Source: Flavobacteriaceae bacterium UBA4022
GTDB taxonomy: Bacteria; Bacteroidota; Bacteroidia; Flavobacteriales; Flavobacteriaceae
DNA: 18,730 nt
Assembly (NCBI GenBank): GCA_002384055.1
Contig: DGAU01000016.1
Coordinates: 1-18,730, forward strand
Reading direction: 5' to 3'
A program made the translations under genes and the position numbers. The notes under the pieces are model-generated. The model was not told where the DNA came from. It searched no databases and saw nothing but the letters and a program-made list of their open reading frames with translations. Positions within the stretch are counted from its first letter, which is position 1; the number at the start of each line of letters is the position of its first letter. Positions 8,388 through 15,777 of the stretch are shown here, piece by piece.

Positions 8388-9658
8388 GGGTAGATCAAAT
8401 ATTTTGCCCTAATTATTTTAAAGGCTTCGAGTCCATCAGACCATGTGGCTTTGATGCGCGCGCTATCCCAACCATTTTCGATTTGTTTTTGCAGGGATGT
8501 TTGCCCGGCCAGTTTTTTAAAAAAATCATTAAAGAACGCAGATGGCGTGGGGTCATCTTTGTAGGCCTGGATGAGCCATTCAAGGTTGAGTTCATCAGCA
8601 GGGGTAGCCAGTCTTAAATTGATGCCCTGGCAAATTTTATTCTCAAATTTAGGGTATTTGGCACCGGGACCTGAGCGCGGCACAAAGCTAAAGGGATACT
8701 TTTGCTCGGGCAGATCAGAACTGCCAAATACTTCAAAAGGATGTGCGGTACCTCTACCGGCACTCACTACAGTGCCTTCAAAAAAACAAAGACTTGGATA
8801 AAGCGCAATAGATTGATCTGTCGGAAGGTTTGGTGAAGGTGTTACGGGAAGCGAATAGGGTGTTTGGTGGGTGTAGTGTTTTAGCGGTACGATGGTCAAA
8901 TTGCAGGAGACATGGTCTTTTAGCCATCCTTGGCCATTGATCATCGTGGCGTATTCACCGATAGTCATGCCGTAAACCACAGGCACTGGATGTAGTCCAA
9001 CAAAGCTGCTTTGGCTTAATTCCAAAATAGGTCCGTCGATATAATGGGCATTGGGATTGGGTCGGTCGAGCACGATCAAGGGGATGTCTTGCTCAGCACA
9101 AGCCTCCATGACATAGTGCAGGGTAGACAAGTAGGTGTAGAAACGGGCGCCGACATCCTGGATGTCAAAAACCATGACGTCTATATCGGTCAAGTGTTCT
9201 GGTTGTGGTTTTTTCGAGGCGCCATAAAGGGACATGACCGGTAGTTGTGTGGCAGGATCTAATCCATCTTTTAATAAGGCTCCGGCATCGGCTTGTCCTC
9301 TAAAACCATGTTCTGGGGCGAATACCCGCACAACATTAATACCTTCCGCGCGCAGGACATCGATCAGGTGCATCGCGTTGTTTGATGCCGCAGAGGCCTT
9401 AACTTGGCTGGGTGTATAATGCTGTAGGATACTGGTTTGGTTGGCCACCACACCGACGCGTTTGTTTTGCAATAAAGCAATGTATTGGACCAATTGTTCT
9501 GCGCCGGGAACCACGGCTTGAGTAGGCGATTCTTGTGGGTCAGGGTTAGCGTTTACTAGCGGATCAATAGCCTGTCCTTTGCATGAAAAAGCACATAGGA
9601 TGATTATTAAAACCCCATTATTTAGTGTACTTTTGGTAAAATTAAGCCACTGTTTCAT
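8384..9658 (-). CDS. namZ: NamZ-like exo-beta-N-acetylmuramidase (DUF1343, GH171)
   Basis: 424 aa. The family formerly called DUF1343 includes Bacillus NamZ and Tannerella homologues, which release terminal N-acetylmuramic acid from peptidoglycan fragments. Family marks are RVGVVANQTS (67-76), VFAPEHGFRG (112-121), DVMVFDIQDVGARFYTYLST, VLDRPNPN, YGMTIGEYA, SPNLPT and FFEGTVVSAGRGT. The N-terminus has a hydrophobic stretch ending CAFSC (Cys26), a weak lipobox, so the protein is probably an exported lipoprotein. A segment of about 15 residues after NQTS (QHYTPSQVKASAASN) looks like an insertion relative to typical members. The start ATG is two bases from the start codon of the divergent permease. 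The likely role is peptidoglycan recycling or scavenging. Confidence 0.9.
   Translation of the reverse strand: MKQWLNFTKSTLNNGVLIIILCAFSCKGQAIDPLVNANPDPQESPTQAVVPGAEQLVQYIALLQNKRVGVVANQTSILQHYTPSQVKASAASNNAMHLIDVLRAEGINVVRVFAPEHGFRGQADAGALLKDGLDPATQLPVMSLYGASKKPQPEHLTDIDVMVFDIQDVGARFYTYLSTLHYVMEACAEQDIPLIVLDRPNPNAHYIDGPILELSQSSFVGLHPVPVVYGMTIGEYATMINGQGWLKDHVSCNLTIVPLKHYTHQTPYSLPVTPSPNLPTDQSIALYPSLCFFEGTVVSAGRGTAHPFEVFGSSDLPEQKYPFSFVPRSGPGAKYPKFENKICQGINLRLATPADELNLEWLIQAYKDDPTPSAFFNDFFKKLAGQTSLQKQIENGWDSARIKATWSDGLEAFKIIRAKYLIYP
9628..9635 (+). promoter_or_regulatory. -7 promoter element of the permease gene, inside namZ coding sequence
   Basis: TACTTTTG matches TAnnTTTG exactly and lies 25 nt before the permease GTG. 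It sits inside the signal-peptide codons of the divergent namZ-like gene, because there is no intergenic space. The same octamer precedes the PLP-enzyme gene at 10928. Confidence 0.55.
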
Positions 9659-9660
9659 CT

Positions 9661-10899
9661 GTGAATTTTGAACTTTTTACGGCACGTCGCATCATTGCTT
9701 CTAGCGATAATAAAGGTAGTGTTTCGGCGCCAATAATTAAAATTGCTATTGCTGCCATTGCAGCGGGGATGGTGATCATGATTTTGTCTGTAGCGGCGGG
9801 TCTTGGCTTGCAACAAAAGATCCGAGAAAAGGTCTCTGCTTTTAATGGGGAAATCAGTATCATTCATTTCGACAACCAATCACAGCTCGAAGACCAAACA
9901 CCCATAGATCTTCCTCAAAACTTTTACCCCAAATTTTCGCAGGTAGAGGCAGTGGAGCACATTCAAGCAACCGCACATAAGGCAGGCATCATCTTAACCG
10001 ATCAAGAATTTGAGGGGGTCATTTTGAAAGGAGTGGGGCCCGATTATCGATGGGAGCTTATGGCGCCCTATATCACTTCCGGCCATTATCCAGAGACTCA
10101 AGGGAATTTAAACAATCAGTTGATGATTTCTAGCACCATTGCTCAGCGATTGAACATAGCACTTGGTGACACCATTAATACATTTTTTCTCAAGGGTGCT
10201 GATGAGCAGGCCATTAGAAGCCGTGGGTTTAAAGTTGTCGGTTTTTACGAAAGTGGGTTTGAGGACTTTGATCGCCAGTATATATTTTCAGACATCCGTC
10301 ATGTGCAACGTTTGAATCGCTGGACCGACCGCCAAGTTGGTCGCTTTGAATTATTTACTGATCAATCCCAGGACCTTACCCAAATTGCGGATCAAGTTTA
10401 TCAGTTGACACCAGGATCGTTGAACACCATATCAATGAGCGAGGCATATTATGCCATTTTCGAGTGGTTGTCGTTATTTGATTTTAATATTTATTTGATC
10501 ATTGGCATCATGATTCTCATCGCGAGCATCAATATGATTACAGCACTTCTTGTCCTGATCCTTGAGCGGACGCAAATGATTGGTGTCCTTAAATCCTTGG
10601 GTAGTACCAATTGGAGTATCCGCAAAATGTTCTTGTACCAAGCCGGTTACATCATTGGATTGGGGCTGTTTTGGGGGAACCTGATCGGTCTTTTTATGAT
10701 CGGAATTCAATCATATTTCGGTATCATCACATTAGATCCCGCGACTTATTATGTGCGTTATGCACCCGTTCATTTGCCATTAGACTTATGGGTTTGGCTT
10801 AATGCCGGCACGTTTATCTTGTGCTTGTGTCTGTTGTTGTTGCCGAGCTATTTAGTGACCAAAATAACGCCGGTAGAAGCCATGCGCTTTGATGGCTAA
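9661..10899 (+). CDS. ABC transporter permease, LolC/LolE (FtsX-like) type
   Basis: 412 aa inner-membrane protein with the four-helix layout of LolC/E and MacB-type permeases: TM1 about 25-48, a large periplasmic domain about 50-270, then TM2 about 276-300, TM3 about 325-350 and TM4 about 377-399. The segment ERTQMIGVLKSLGSTNWSIR (302-321) is the coupling-helix region of FtsX-domain permeases, and the end TKITPVEAMRFDG is typical. GTG is the only reasonable start: an in-frame TAA lies six codons upstream, and the next Met is inside TM1. In Lol-type systems such permeases extract lipoproteins from the inner membrane; no ATPase gene is next to it, so a LolD-type partner must be elsewhere. A MacB-like export role is also possible. 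Confidence 0.88.
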   Translation: MNFELFTARRIIASSDNKGSVSAPIIKIAIAAIAAGMVIMILSVAAGLGLQQKIREKVSAFNGEISIIHFDNQSQLEDQTPIDLPQNFYPKFSQVEAVEHIQATAHKAGIILTDQEFEGVILKGVGPDYRWELMAPYITSGHYPETQGNLNNQLMISSTIAQRLNIALGDTINTFFLKGADEQAIRSRGFKVVGFYESGFEDFDRQYIFSDIRHVQRLNRWTDRQVGRFELFTDQSQDLTQIADQVYQLTPGSLNTISMSEAYYAIFEWLSLFDFNIYLIIGIMILIASINMITALLVLILERTQMIGVLKSLGSTNWSIRKMFLYQAGYIIGLGLFWGNLIGLFMIGIQSYFGIITLDPATYYVRYAPVHLPLDLWVWLNAGTFILCLCLLLLPSYLVTKITPVEAMRFDG

Positions 10900-10912
10900 A
10901 CGCTGTCGCGTT
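10899..10912 (+). other. Small hairpin after the permease stop codon
   Basis: AACGC (10899-10903) and GCGTT (10908-10912) form a 5-bp stem with a TGTC loop that overlaps the last base of the stop codon. A T/G-rich run follows. It could be a weak terminator, but the U-tract is interrupted. Confidence 0.3.
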
Positions 10913-10927
10913 CTGCGTTTGGTTTTG

Positions 10928-10935
10928 TACTTTTG
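10928..10935 (+). promoter_or_regulatory. -7 promoter element of the CBS-type gene
   Basis: TACTTTTG matches TAnnTTTG exactly, 20 nt before ATG 10956. It probably drives the PLP enzyme and, given the tight spacing downstream, the PspC and K+ channel genes too. Confidence 0.6.
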
Positions 10936-10955
10936 TTTATCATATTTTTTTCATC

Positions 10956-11936
10956 ATGGACTACGCCAAAAATATATTAGAGACGATCGGGAACACCCCT
11001 TTGGTTAAACTCAATCATTTGACCAAGGAGCTTCCCTGTTTGGTGTTGGCCAAATACGAAACATTTAACCCCGGAAATTCTGTAAAAGACCGTATGGCTT
11101 TAAAGATGGTCGAGGATGCTGAGGCCGATGGGCGTCTGCAGCCGGGAGGAACTATAGTTGAAGGAACCAGCGGGAATACTGGAATGGGATTAGCGCTTTG
11201 CGCTATTGTCAAGGGCTATAAAATGATCTGCGTGACCACCGCCAAACAAAGTAAAGAAAAGGTCGATATTTTGCGTGCTGTAGGGAGCGAAGTTCACGTA
11301 TGTCCCACTGACGTAGCCCCTGAAGACCCGAGGTCTTATTATTCGACCGCGAAACGTTTGGGCCGCGAAACCCCAAATGCATGGTATGTTAATCAATACG
11401 ACAATCCGAGTAATGCCCGAGCGCATTACGAAAGTACAGGCCCGGAAATATGGAAGCAAACAGAAGGTAAACTGACGCACTTTGTCGTCGGTGTTGGCAC
11501 CGGTGGGACCATCAGCGGGGTGGGCAAATATTTAAAGGAGCAGAACCCGGATGTTAAGGTTTGGGGTATTGATACTTACGGTAGTGTCTTTAAAAAATAT
11601 CATGAGACGGGTGTTTTTGACCAAAATGAAATTTATCCATACGTCACTGAAGGGATCGGCGAAGATATCTTGCCAGAGAATGTCGATTTCTCGATCATCG
11701 ATGGCTTTACCAAAGTAACCGACAAAGATGCCGCCATTTATACCCAAAAGTTGGCCAAGGAAGAAGGGATGTTTGTGGGTAATTCTGCTGGAGCCGCGAT
11801 AAAGGGACTTCTGCAGCTAAAGGATCATTTCGGCCCAGATGATATCGTTGTGGTGCTTTTTCACGATCATGGGAGCCGTTATGTGGGCAAGATGTTTAAC
11901 GATGACTGGATGAAGTCCATGGGTTATCTCGATTAA
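10956..11936 (+). CDS. PLP-dependent beta-synthase, cystathionine-beta-synthase type without CBS domain
   Basis: 326 aa fold-type II PLP enzyme. Key sites are NPGNSVKDR (39-47) with the Schiff-base Lys44, the substrate loop GTSGNTG (70-76), the phosphate-binding GTGGT (181-185) and NSAGA (276-280) for the pyridine nitrogen. Both O-acetylserine sulfhydrylases (CysK) and cystathionine beta-synthases share these. Two regions look more CBS-like: PEDPRSYYSTAKRL...QYDNPSNARAHYESTGPE in the middle and the end HGSRYVGKMFNDDWM. The C-terminal regulatory CBS domain of eukaryotic enzymes is absent. It therefore makes either cystathionine (from serine and homocysteine) or cysteine; I favour the former without certainty. 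The PspC gene follows after 11 bp. Confidence 0.9.
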   Translation: MDYAKNILETIGNTPLVKLNHLTKELPCLVLAKYETFNPGNSVKDRMALKMVEDAEADGRLQPGGTIVEGTSGNTGMGLALCAIVKGYKMICVTTAKQSKEKVDILRAVGSEVHVCPTDVAPEDPRSYYSTAKRLGRETPNAWYVNQYDNPSNARAHYESTGPEIWKQTEGKLTHFVVGVGTGGTISGVGKYLKEQNPDVKVWGIDTYGSVFKKYHETGVFDQNEIYPYVTEGIGEDILPENVDFSIIDGFTKVTDKDAAIYTQKLAKEEGMFVGNSAGAAIKGLLQLKDHFGPDDIVVVLFHDHGSRYVGKMFNDDWMKSMGYLD

Positions 11937-11947
11937 GTTATCTGCCG

Positions 11948-12169
11948 ATGTTCACTGATTTACGTCATTATCTCGAAAAACATGGTTTTTATGTCAGTTC
12001 TCGGTTAGCTGATCGGCTGGGTATGCGTGCAAAAACCGTTCGATTGTCATTTATTTATGTCACATTTGCCACCCTTGGTATGGGCTTTGCCTTATACTTG
12101 GTTTTGGCTTTTTGGATGAAAATAAAAGACATTATTTATACAAAAAGAAGCTCTGTTTTTGACTTATGA
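11948..12169 (+). CDS. Small PspC-domain membrane protein
   Basis: 73 aa. A short N-terminal helical part (FYVSSRLADRLGMRAKTVR, 14-32) with the PspC-type 'R-x-A-x-x-L-G' pattern is followed by one membrane segment (about 33-57, FIYVTFATLGMGFALYLVLAF) and a basic tail. PspC in proteobacteria is an inner-membrane phage-shock regulator; short single-domain versions are common in Bacteroidota and their role is not settled. The end of this gene overlaps the start of the K+ channel gene by four bases (ATGA, 12166-12169), which points to translational coupling and probably a shared function. Co-transcription with the upstream PLP enzyme is likely from the 11-bp gap. Confidence 0.85.
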   Translation: MFTDLRHYLEKHGFYVSSRLADRLGMRAKTVRLSFIYVTFATLGMGFALYLVLAFWMKIKDIIYTKRSSVFDL

Positions 12170-13176
12170 TGCGTCTCAAAAACCCTAAAATAGTATCTGC
12201 CGTATTGGGCTTACTCCTTATTTTTTCTGGAGGAGTATTTGGCTTTAGGTGGTTGTATGACTATTCTTGGGTGGACGCGCTTTATATGACGGTCATTACC
12301 ATAACCACGGTCGGTTTTGGCGAGGTGCATCCCATGAACCCTTCCGAAAAAGTATATACTTCGGTTTTGATTCTTTCGAGTATTTTTATTGTGGGTTATG
12401 CCATTAAAGTGATATCGGAATATCTGTTAAGTCAGAGTAATATTGGTAATTTAAGACAAAGAAAAGTGCAAGAGAAAATTGACAAACTTTCAGGGCATGT
12501 GATTGTATGCGGTTTTGGCCGCAACGGCATGCAAGCGACACAAAAATTAGCAGCGTATAACAAACGTTACGTGGTGGTGGAGCACAACGAAGAAGTCGCC
12601 GAGCGACTTTTGGATAACAATGATTTATTTGTTCTTGGCAACGCCAATGAAGATGAAATTCTAATCAAGGCAGGTATTGAGCGGGCCTCTAGTCTTATTT
12701 GTGCCTTACCCAGTGATGCTGACAATCTTTTTGCAGTGCTTTCAGCGCGACAACTCAATAAAAACTTAAAAATAATTAGCCGTGCGACCGAAGAGACCTC
12801 TTATAAGAAGTTAAAACTTGCCGGGGCCGACAATGTTATTTTGCCGGACAAAATCGGAGGTGATCATATGGCTTCACTTGTGGTGGTTCCGGATTTAGTC
12901 GAATTTCTGGATAATCTAACCGTCTCAGGAGAGCAGGACAGTATTTATGTCGAACAAGTACCCTTCGAAAAGGTCTGTCCAAGCGGCAAGGAACAAGCGA
13001 TTCGCGATTTGGACCTCAGAAAGCAAACAGGTTGTTCCATCATTGGTTATAAATCACCTCAAGGTGATTATGTGGTCAATCCAGAGGCCGATCTGGTGCT
13101 GCAAAAAGGATCTAAATTAATTTTAATTGGCCGTCCCAATCAAATTGAAAGTTTGAAACAAAGATATCACGTATGA
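12166..13176 (+). CDS. Two-TM potassium channel with RCK (TrkA-N/TrkA-C) domains
   Basis: 336 aa. Two membrane helices (about 8-27 and 64-86) flank a pore loop with the K+ selectivity filter TTVGFGE (47-53). The cytoplasmic part is an RCK ring subunit: nucleotide-binding Rossmann motif HVIVCGFGRNGMQ (111-123), then a TrkA-C-like domain from about 245 to the end (VLQKGSKLILIGRP). This is the MthK/Kch plan: a tetrameric K+ channel gated by ligands bound to RCK domains, such as nucleotides or divalent cations. The start is ATG 12166, inside the PspC stop overlap; the second ATG at 12169 is an alternative. Function as a K+ channel is well supported; the gating ligand is unknown. Confidence 0.93.
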   Translation: MMRLKNPKIVSAVLGLLLIFSGGVFGFRWLYDYSWVDALYMTVITITTVGFGEVHPMNPSEKVYTSVLILSSIFIVGYAIKVISEYLLSQSNIGNLRQRKVQEKIDKLSGHVIVCGFGRNGMQATQKLAAYNKRYVVVEHNEEVAERLLDNNDLFVLGNANEDEILIKAGIERASSLICALPSDADNLFAVLSARQLNKNLKIISRATEETSYKKLKLAGADNVILPDKIGGDHMASLVVVPDLVEFLDNLTVSGEQDSIYVEQVPFEKVCPSGKEQAIRDLDLRKQTGCSIIGYKSPQGDYVVNPEADLVLQKGSKLILIGRPNQIESLKQRYHV

Positions 13177-13227
13177 CCTTGAATAAAGGCCATTAAAAAT
13201 TTGCTGCTCACATTTTTTTTAGCATCT

Positions 13228-13257
13228 TGCTGTTTGTTAAAAATCTTTTAAACAGCA
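13228..13257 (+). promoter_or_regulatory. Inverted repeat in the leader of the symporter gene
   Basis: TGCTGTTT (13228-13235) is repeated as its exact reverse complement AAACAGCA (13250-13257). As RNA the better fold is GCTGT/ACAGC plus TTAAAA/TTTTAA with a three-base bulge and an ATC loop. It ends 4 nt before the ATG at 13262, so it could be a repressor operator or an mRNA structure that masks the start region. Confidence 0.55.
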
Positions 13258-13261
13258 CGGT

Positions 13262-14815
13262 ATGAAATTCCATTTATTATCTTTTTTAAGTTTCATTTTT
13301 CCTTCTATAGCCATGGCGCAAGAAGTAGAAATGGGTATTGATCAAAAGATCGATCAGGCCTTCCAGCCCATCTCTGACTTTTTTAGCCAATTGATCTTTT
13401 TTGAAATTGCAGGGACACCATTTGTTCTGGTTTTGCTGGTGGCCAGTGCTGCATTTTTCACCCTCTACTTTGGTTTTCCGAATGTCAGGTATTTTGGAAA
13501 AGCGATCAATACGGTTCGCGGAAAATATGATGCCATAGAGCATCAGAGCGATGAGGTCAACGAGGTTCCTGATGAGTCTGATGACGGCGAGGTTACCCAC
13601 TTTCAAGCATTGGCAACTGCTGTTTCTGGTACTGTTGGCAATGGAAACATTGCAGGGGTTGCTTTGGCAATTGCTTTAGGAGGCCCTGGCGCAACATTTT
13701 GGATGATTGTCTGTGGATTGCTTGGGATGTCTACCAAGTTTGTAGAGTGTACCCTCGGGGTCCATTATCGTGACGTTGGGGAGGATGGAACAATATATGG
13801 TGGCCCCATGTACTATTTGACCAAAGGATTGAAAGAACGCGGCTGGGGTGTTTTGGGCAAAGTGTCGGCTGTCTTATTTGCTATTTTCTGTATTGGTGGT
13901 TCTTTTGGCGGTGGAAATGCTGCTCAAAGTAATCAGGCGACCATTGTGATTAAAGAGCTTTTGGGCCTAGATAGCTCAGGTGCTGGATTTTGGGTTGGTG
14001 TGATTCTTGCCCTAGTGGTGGGGATCGTGATTATCGGTGGTATTAAAAGAATAGCAGCGGTTACCGAAAAAGTCGTTCCGTTGATGGCTGTTTTGTATAT
14101 CGCCTGTTGTTTATATATTATCTTGATCAATTTCACGCTGATTGATGACGCTATTTCATTGATCATTACCGAAGCCTTTAACCCAAAAGCGATTGGTGTT
14201 GGAGGGGTTATAGGCGTGCTGCTTATTGGTTTCAAACGCGCGGCATTCTCGAATGAAGCTGGTGCAGGGTCTGCCTCTATTGCTCACTCTGCAGTGCGCA
14301 CCAAGTACTCTGCAAGTGAAGGTTTAGTGGCCCTATTAGAGCCCTTTATTGATACTGTTGTGATCTGTACCATGACGGCCTTGGTCATTATTATTTTTAA
14401 TTTCGGAGGCTATTTTGAGTATGGTGGTGATGGGTCTGGATCTGTCTTGATCGAAGGCACCTCATACGAGGGGGCAGGGATTACATCAATGGCGTTTGCT
14501 AATTACATTCCATATTCTCATGTATTCTTAACCATTGCCGTGGTCCTATTTGCTGTTTCAACCATGATTTCTTGGTCGTATTATGGTTTACAGTCCTGGA
14601 AGTTCTTGTTTGGGAGAGGTAAAACGGCAGACATCACCTATAAGCTGTTGTTCTGCGTCTTTATTGTTATTGGTGCTGCAGCAAGCATGAATTCAATTTG
14701 GGCCTTTTCAGATGCGATGATTTTTGCTATGGTTTTTCCAAACATGATTGGACTCTATTTCTTATTCCCGGTTGTGAAGAAACAACTCAAACGTTACCTC
14801 GACGCGATAAAATAA
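13262..14815 (+). CDS. Alanine/glycine:cation symporter (AGCS family)
   Basis: 517 aa polytopic inner-membrane protein that imports alanine or glycine with Na+ or H+. The family signature AVSGTVGNGNIAGVALAI (120-137) is clear, followed by GGPGATFWMI, TKFVECTLG, GGPMYYL and FSNEAGAGSASIAHSA. About eleven hydrophobic segments are visible. The first 20 residues (ending SIAMAQ) look like a signal peptide, a feature often seen in the Bacteroidota members. A short acidic stretch (EHQSDEVNEVPDESDDGE, 93-110) sits in the loop before the signature. It starts 85 bp after the K+ channel gene; that gap holds the inverted repeat at 13228-13257 but no clear -7 element. Cation-linked import next to a K+ channel may be coincidence. 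Confidence 0.94.
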   Translation: MKFHLLSFLSFIFPSIAMAQEVEMGIDQKIDQAFQPISDFFSQLIFFEIAGTPFVLVLLVASAAFFTLYFGFPNVRYFGKAINTVRGKYDAIEHQSDEVNEVPDESDDGEVTHFQALATAVSGTVGNGNIAGVALAIALGGPGATFWMIVCGLLGMSTKFVECTLGVHYRDVGEDGTIYGGPMYYLTKGLKERGWGVLGKVSAVLFAIFCIGGSFGGGNAAQSNQATIVIKELLGLDSSGAGFWVGVILALVVGIVIIGGIKRIAAVTEKVVPLMAVLYIACCLYIILINFTLIDDAISLIITEAFNPKAIGVGGVIGVLLIGFKRAAFSNEAGAGSASIAHSAVRTKYSASEGLVALLEPFIDTVVICTMTALVIIIFNFGGYFEYGGDGSGSVLIEGTSYEGAGITSMAFANYIPYSHVFLTIAVVLFAVSTMISWSYYGLQSWKFLFGRGKTADITYKLLFCVFIVIGAAASMNSIWAFSDAMIFAMVFPNMIGLYFLFPVVKKQLKRYLDAIK

Positions 14816-14818
14816 TTT

Positions 14819-14869
14819 GACGCTTTTTAGCGTTAGTTTATGGCTCCCCGCTCACTTAAGTTAGCGTCA
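14819..14869 (+). other. Leader with two mutually exclusive short hairpins
   Basis: GACGCT (14819-14824) can pair with AGCGTT (14829-14834) around a TTTT loop. Alternatively TGACGCT (14818-14824) can pair with AGCGTCA (14863-14869), whose last base is the A of the next start codon. The 53-bp gap otherwise holds a palindrome ACTTAAGT (14854-14861) and no -7 element I can recognise. Confidence 0.35.
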
Positions 14870-15738
14870 TGGAGCGAAATAGAATCAACCGCCTTGTCTA
14901 CTCATCTCGAGAGCAAGGCGGTTTTTTGATTTGGGGATTGTGTTTGTTATTGCTTTTATTGTGGCGCTATTATGCCCCAAAGCCGGAAGTGCCTGAATTA
15001 GAAATAAATCAGCCTGAAGTAATTGCTTGGCTTTGTGTTGTGGAGGCCCGGGAGGATAGTATACGGCTGAGTAAATCCGTTATACGCGCTTTTAACCCTA
15101 ATTTCATCAATGGCTCAAAGGCCAACAAGCTTGGTCTTTCGATAAGTGAATTTGAACGACTTGAGCAATACAGGAGTCGCGGGCAATGGGTCAATAGCAC
15201 CGAAGATTTTCAACGCGTTACTGGGGTCAGTGCTTCTTGGATGGGTCAATATGCCCAGTTGTTTAAGTTCCCTGATTTTATCCTGGCGAAAAATAACACC
15301 ACGCGGTCGTCTGCAAGAACCCCAAAAAAGACCGATTTAAACAAAGCCAATTTGGCTGCCCTGCAAAATATACAGGGCATAGGACCGGTGCTGAGCCAAC
15401 GGATCTTGTCCTGGCGCGACAAGTATGGTGCTTTCCGCCGTTGGGAAGAACTAGGGCTGGTTTATGGCATAAATGATGCCCTTGTCGCAAAACTTCAAGC
15501 GCAATTTGATTTGGACACCACCTTGGCGCTAAAGCGCCAAAATATAAATGGTTTAGCCGTTTCCGATATTGCGGCCTTACCCCTTATTTCATTTGATCTT
15601 GCGCGCACGATTTGGGAATTTGTGCGCTTGCGGCAAGGGATCGACACCTTAGAGGAGCTAAATAAAATTGATAAAATAACACCACAGGTATTTGGCGCAA
15701 TTCAGTTATATTTGTTTGCTATGAAAACCACACCTTAA
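14869..15738 (+). CDS. Membrane-anchored helix-hairpin-helix protein (ComEA-like)
   Basis: 289 aa. One N-terminal membrane helix (about 18-34) follows a basic stretch, so most of the protein should lie outside the inner membrane. Three HhH-like units follow: a degenerate one at about 85-133, a canonical one at about 155-215 (DLNKANLAALQNIQGIGPVL, with GIGP at 170-173) and a third at about 228-285. This is the DNA-binding fold of ComEA, the periplasmic DNA receptor in natural transformation, although flavobacterial homologues are usually annotated only as HhH proteins. Start ATG 14869 is kept because the residues SSREQGGFLI before the helix resemble the N-termini I recall for homologues. A strong terminator-like stem-loop lies within codons 7-20. 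Competence function is inference. Confidence 0.85.
   Translation: MERNRINRLVYSSREQGGFLIWGLCLLLLLLWRYYAPKPEVPELEINQPEVIAWLCVVEAREDSIRLSKSVIRAFNPNFINGSKANKLGLSISEFERLEQYRSRGQWVNSTEDFQRVTGVSASWMGQYAQLFKFPDFILAKNNTTRSSARTPKKTDLNKANLAALQNIQGIGPVLSQRILSWRDKYGAFRRWEELGLVYGINDALVAKLQAQFDLDTTLALKRQNINGLAVSDIAALPLISFDLARTIWEFVRLRQGIDTLEELNKIDKITPQVFGAIQLYLFAMKTTP
14887..14927 (+). terminator. Terminator-like stem-loop inside the start of the HhH gene
   Basis: AACCGCCTTG (14887-14896) pairs perfectly with CAAGGCGGTT (14914-14923), a 10-bp GC-rich stem. The 17-nt loop can form a further CTC/GAG pairing. A run of six T (14922-14927) follows. This is a textbook intrinsic-terminator shape but lies 18-58 nt downstream of the HhH start codon. 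It could end transcription from the symporter gene or act as an attenuator for the HhH gene. Confidence 0.6.
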
Positions 15739-15777
15739 TAGGTCTAAGCACTTATTTTAGGTCAAAATACCTGATAC
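15739..15777 (+). promoter_or_regulatory. Short repeats before the acyl-CoA dehydrogenase gene
   Basis: The 39-bp gap holds a direct repeat TAGGTC (15739-15744 and 15758-15763) and an inverted repeat TATTTT / AAAATA (15753-15758 and 15764-15769). It may be an operator or promoter region. No exact TAnnTTTG element is seen. Confidence 0.25.

Noticed and set aside
9642..9879. Two minus-strand frames opposite the permease start
   Set aside because: They mirror the permease coding sequence and carry no motif; namZ is the real minus-strand gene here.
13286..13606. 106-codon minus-strand reading frame
   Set aside because: Lies wholly opposite the AGCS symporter, which has unmistakable family motifs in the other frame; its translation resembles no protein.
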